Shown here in pieces: positions 19,070 to 21,847 of a stretch of 21,847 nucleotides of DNA. Made by a program: the position numbers and the translations under genes. The stretch's first letter is position 1. Every line of letters starts with the position of its first letter. The DNA comes from Phaeoceros laevis (taxonomy: Eukaryota; Anthocerotophyta; Anthocerotopsida; Notothyladales). Location of the stretch: contig JBNGIQ010002709.1 of assembly GCA_049999765.1 (NCBI GenBank), forward strand, positions 1 to 21,847. The letters run 5' to 3'. Below the pieces are notes generated by a model. The model did not search any database. It saw nothing but the letters and a program-made list of their open reading frames with translations, and was not told where the DNA came from.

Positions 19070-19280
19070 CGTGATGCAGACTGTACTGCCCTAGCCACTT
19101 CAGCAATTTACTCGTTTCCTATTCTGGCTCGAGCCGGCAACGCAGTCCATACTCCAGGGCAGACGCACATTGAAGGGGAGCACTAGGGATGGTGCTTTAC
19201 CTAGATGGCCACCAACAAGCAAAAGCCCTTACAGTACGTCTGGTGCCCTAACTTCGCTTTTGAAGATGCCAACTTGCCAT

Positions 19281-19313
19281 TTTCCCTCACACGCTCTACG
19301 TGCGGGAGGGAAA
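19281..19313. repeat. Imperfect inverted repeat in the bidirectional promoter
   Basis: tttccctc (19281-19288) pairs with gagggaaa (19306-19313). Inside, cacg pairs with cgtg across small bulges, and the right arm carries an ACGT core. It lies about 130-165 bp before the UBLCP1 ATG and may be leader or promoter. Confidence 0.5.
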
Positions 19314-19445
19314 TCTAGCTTTGCAGCATAAGCAATTGTTCTTGCATCTCAGAATTGGAGCTGCGTTTTGGCTGCAGGCTGCAGCTCGTGGACCTGAACA
19401 GATGTCAGCAGTACTGTAGCTGAAAACTTTGGTACCTGAGCAGCG

Positions 19446-21462
19446 ATGGCGTCCGGCAGTGGCGCGGTCAGTCCGGCCAGCGAGGAGGAGATTACGCTAA
19501 CAGTAAAGTGGGCTGGCAAGGATTTCACGGTCAGGGTGTGTGCAGATGATACAGTTGGAGAGCTGAAGCGGCGAATTTGCGAGGTGACGAATGTATTACC
19601 CAAGCGGCAGAAGCTATTGAACGTGAAAGCAGGCTCCAAACCGGCCACTGATACTTCTTTCCTATCACAATTGAATCTCAAGCCTGGAATCAAGATAATG
19701 ATGATGGGGTAAAGGTCTCTAACTGTAACTTGTTCTTGGGGTGGTTAAGTGTACCTGCGATGACTGCTATTGTCCCTAGATCGGTTTGTGTGGTCGGTTG
19801 ACCCGCCTTAGGCCGAGCGTTGACTCTTCAAGTAATAGAGCAACGTGGTATTCCGCGAGAGAGGTTTCTGCGGCACACTTCTGTGTGATAGGCGTAGATA
19901 TGCTGAGCGGCTCATATCGTTGCCCTGTGGTTCTTGCTGAGTAGCGGAGTGCTGCCGGACATGAGAAGAGTTTTCTGTGTTTCTGGTAGTCGGCTATGGG
20001 TTGTTCATTGTGGATCGTGCTGGTATGTGCTCACGTTGGTTTGCCGATGACAAGTTGGTTGCCTGACAGTGCTGTCAGGATGGCTCTGCCTTTAGAATGC
20101 TTGACAGTGCATGACGGTGCCTATGCACATTTTAGCAGCTCTAAGTTCCTGCTGTTGGTGTTATCGTCTCTGTGACTTGCCCGCAGACTCTAACACTCGA
20201 TTTGCCAGCACTGTGGAAGATGAGATGCTAGTGGACCCCGTGGATGCACCTGAAATCCTGGATGACTTTGAGATTGGAGATGAAGATTTTATCTATATTC
20301 AGGACAGGGAGGTCAACAAGCAGAAAATAAGACGCAGAGTAGAGCAGTACAAGGTCAGTGCAACCTCCTTTGGACACCTTTTTTGCCGATCTCTTGAGTT
20401 ACAAGCTGACACCCACTGCTGGCAGATATCACTGCTGAACCCGTGTCGATCTGGAAAGAAGTTACTGGTTTTGGACATAGACTACACACTGTTTGACCAC
20501 CGATCTACTGCAGAGAACCCTCAAGAGCTTATGAGACCCTGTAAGTATGGTATACTGAATTATTGAAATTCTCCTTGGCCTGAAAGGGGGCAAATCCTTC
20601 TGAGGTGGCAGATATTACCTGGCACTAAATTGAGCTTATGGGTTTAGGCATATCTGGAAGTTGTGCTCAGATGCAATGCGTGAGCATCGGTATCACCTGC
20701 ACATGTTGCAGTGGTCATGGTTTCTCTGGTATGCTGTGGGTCACTTCTGAACTCATACTTTGAGTCTCGTTCAGATCTTCATGAGTTTCTTGCAGCCGCA
20801 TATGCAGAGTACGACATCATTATCTGGTCAGCGACAAGGTGAGGCGAGGCTTCAGACATGTTTTGCTGTCGGTTCTCATACATATGGGGACTAATGCCAA
20901 TCTATTTCATTGTCAGTATGAAGTGGGTGGAGGTGAAGATGAAGGAGTTAGGAGTGCTAAGCAATCCAAACTACAAAATCACTGCACTTCTTGATCATCT
21001 TGCTATGATCACTGTCCAGTCAGATTCTTTGGGAGTATTTGATTGCAAGCCTCTTGGTGTTATTTGGGGAAAGTTAGCTGAGGTAAGGGCTCTCGCGCTT
21101 AGTCAGCAAGCAGTCAAATCAGGGCATATTCGTATTTTGTTTTGCTTCAGGCTCATCCACTGCTCTGACCCGGAACTACTCCCGCCGCTACTAATGTTAG
21201 TTCTTTGTTTCGACTGCAGTTTTATAATCCTGGCAACACTATTATGTTCGATGATTTGCAACGCAACTATGTGATGAACCCACAAAACGGTCTCGTCATC
21301 AGGCCATTTAGGAAAGCTCATATGAATCGGGCCACTGACAAAGAGCTTCTGCACCTGGCACAGTATCTGTTGGCCATAGCCCAGCTTGATGATCTCAGTG
21401 AGTTGGACCATAGCAAGTGGGAAGAATTTTCTGACTACGGCAAGAGGCGGCGACACGCATAG
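19446..21462 (+). CDS. UBLCP1: Ubiquitin-like domain CTD phosphatase UBLCP1, 6 exons
   Basis: The exons are 19446-19708, 20209-20353, 20426-20540, 20775-20838, 20917-21082 and 21220-21462, all GT-AG, giving 331 aa (human UBLCP1 is about 318). The start ATG has an in-frame TGA 9 nt upstream. Residues about 16-88 are a ubiquitin-like domain ([36 protein letters not shown]) that docks on the proteasome. The phosphatase is of the FCP/SCP HAD class with [10 protein letters not shown] (DxDYT, Asp153 nucleophile, Asp155), [29 protein letters not shown] and [11 protein letters not shown]. It dephosphorylates the nuclear 26S proteasome and possibly the RNA polymerase II CTD. For exon 2 the acceptor TTGCCAG before 20209 was chosen, because the earlier CCGCAG would lead directly to a stop. 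The first intron, 500 bp, is the longest in the gene. Confidence 0.96.
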
Positions 21463-21847
21463 TAATGGTATAATGATGTTAACCGTTGTTTCCAATCTCT
21501 CTGCAAAGCAGCCCGGCTGGAATTTCTGGTCTGAGCTTTATTACTGATCACCTAGCGAGTTCTTTTGTCATTGAAGCTGAAAGCGATTAGCGCACGCTGA
21601 GACACCATTTCTACATCAGGAAAAAAGTGAGCCAATGAGGATCTGGTGTACCTTGGACTGCTGTTTCAACATAGCTTCAAGTTGAGGAACCAGAACAGGC
21701 TTGGCTCCCGTCACTTTGAAGTCAGCACAACTTTGCTGGACTCAGATGACGTAATTAATGAAGAAAGTCTGTGTTGTGAAATTTGAGAAATGTAGTGTCA
21801 TGGATTGTCCAACCTCATACAGACACTACGACACCTGCACAGCCTGG
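21463..21847. other. 3-prime flank of UBLCP1
   Basis: This is presumably the UBLCP1 3-prime UTR and the start of the next spacer. No canonical AATAAA, coding signal, RNA gene or repeat stands out in the 385 bp to the window edge. Confidence 0.5.

Larger units (their letters stand above)
18928..19445. promoter_or_regulatory. Bidirectional promoter region, eRF3 (-) / UBLCP1 (+)
   Basis: The 518 bp lie between two divergent start codons. It contains an AT run atatatata at 18963-18971, too close to the eRF3 ATG for a normal leader, and a telo-box at 19061-19069. An imperfect hairpin lies at 19281-19313. In-frame stops just upstream of both ATGs (TAG for eRF3, TGA for UBLCP1) support the starts. 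Confidence 0.6.

Noticed and set aside
1-21847. CRISPR array, insertion sequence, operon or ribosome binding sites
   Set aside because: Spliced plant genes, plastid and mitochondrial targeting peptides and TATA/telo-box promoters show that this is nuclear eukaryotic DNA; no spaced identical repeats or transposase were seen.

Overview
The window is nuclear DNA of a green plant, almost certainly a land plant with a compact genome. The evidence is a long PLS-class pentatricopeptide repeat (PPR) gene, two nuclear genes for thylakoid proteins (PSBX and APX4/TL29), a mitochondrial type II peroxiredoxin and a SKIP1-type F-box gene. Genes are close together and most introns are about 60-250 bp. The highly repetitive PLS-class PPR, the nearby PPR debris and the short introns suggest a seed-free plant (bryophyte, lycophyte or fern), but I cannot fix the species.

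Layout, left to right: (1) 1-1211, an unrecognised stretch, then a broken, rearranged and partly inverted copy of the PPR gene. (2) 1323-2198 (-), an intronless gene for a 291-aa protein with a divergent AP2-like domain, with a TATA box, an inverted repeat next to the TATA box and a leader tandem repeat. (3) 2747-5807 (-), a PPR gene of about 1020 aa (PLS-E, DYW truncated), whose initiator must lie in an upstream exon. (4) 7166-8335 (-), an F-box/LRR gene of the SKIP1 type, 2 exons. (5) 8912-10011 (+), mitochondrial peroxiredoxin IIF, 5 exons, with a GC-AG first intron and an intact tandem copy of its last coding exon at 10069-10174. (6) 10231-11321, a convergent spacer holding a GC-rich repeat block. 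(7) 11322-13418 (-), APX4/TL29, 11 exons. (8) 14032-14655 (-), PSBX, 2 exons. (9) 15735-18927 (-), translation release factor eRF3, 15 exons. (10) 19446-21462 (+), UBLCP1, a ubiquitin-like-domain CTD phosphatase, 6 exons, head-to-head with eRF3 across a 518-bp shared promoter.

Most are housekeeping genes that do not form one pathway. APX4 and PSBX both serve the thylakoid/photosystem II. The PPR and PRXIIF products are expected in organelles. eRF3 and UBLCP1 share a promoter region carrying a telo-box motif typical of plant translation genes.

Exon structures were assembled by hand from reading frame, phase and GT/GC-AG sites. Every listed exon chain adds up to an integral number of codons. 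The most unusual points are the duplicated, phase-preserved terminal exon of PRXIIF, an in-phase pair of acceptors 21 nt apart in eRF3, the scrambled PPR pseudogene, and the divergent AP2-like gene with its structured promoter. No prokaryotic, viral or CRISPR features were seen.
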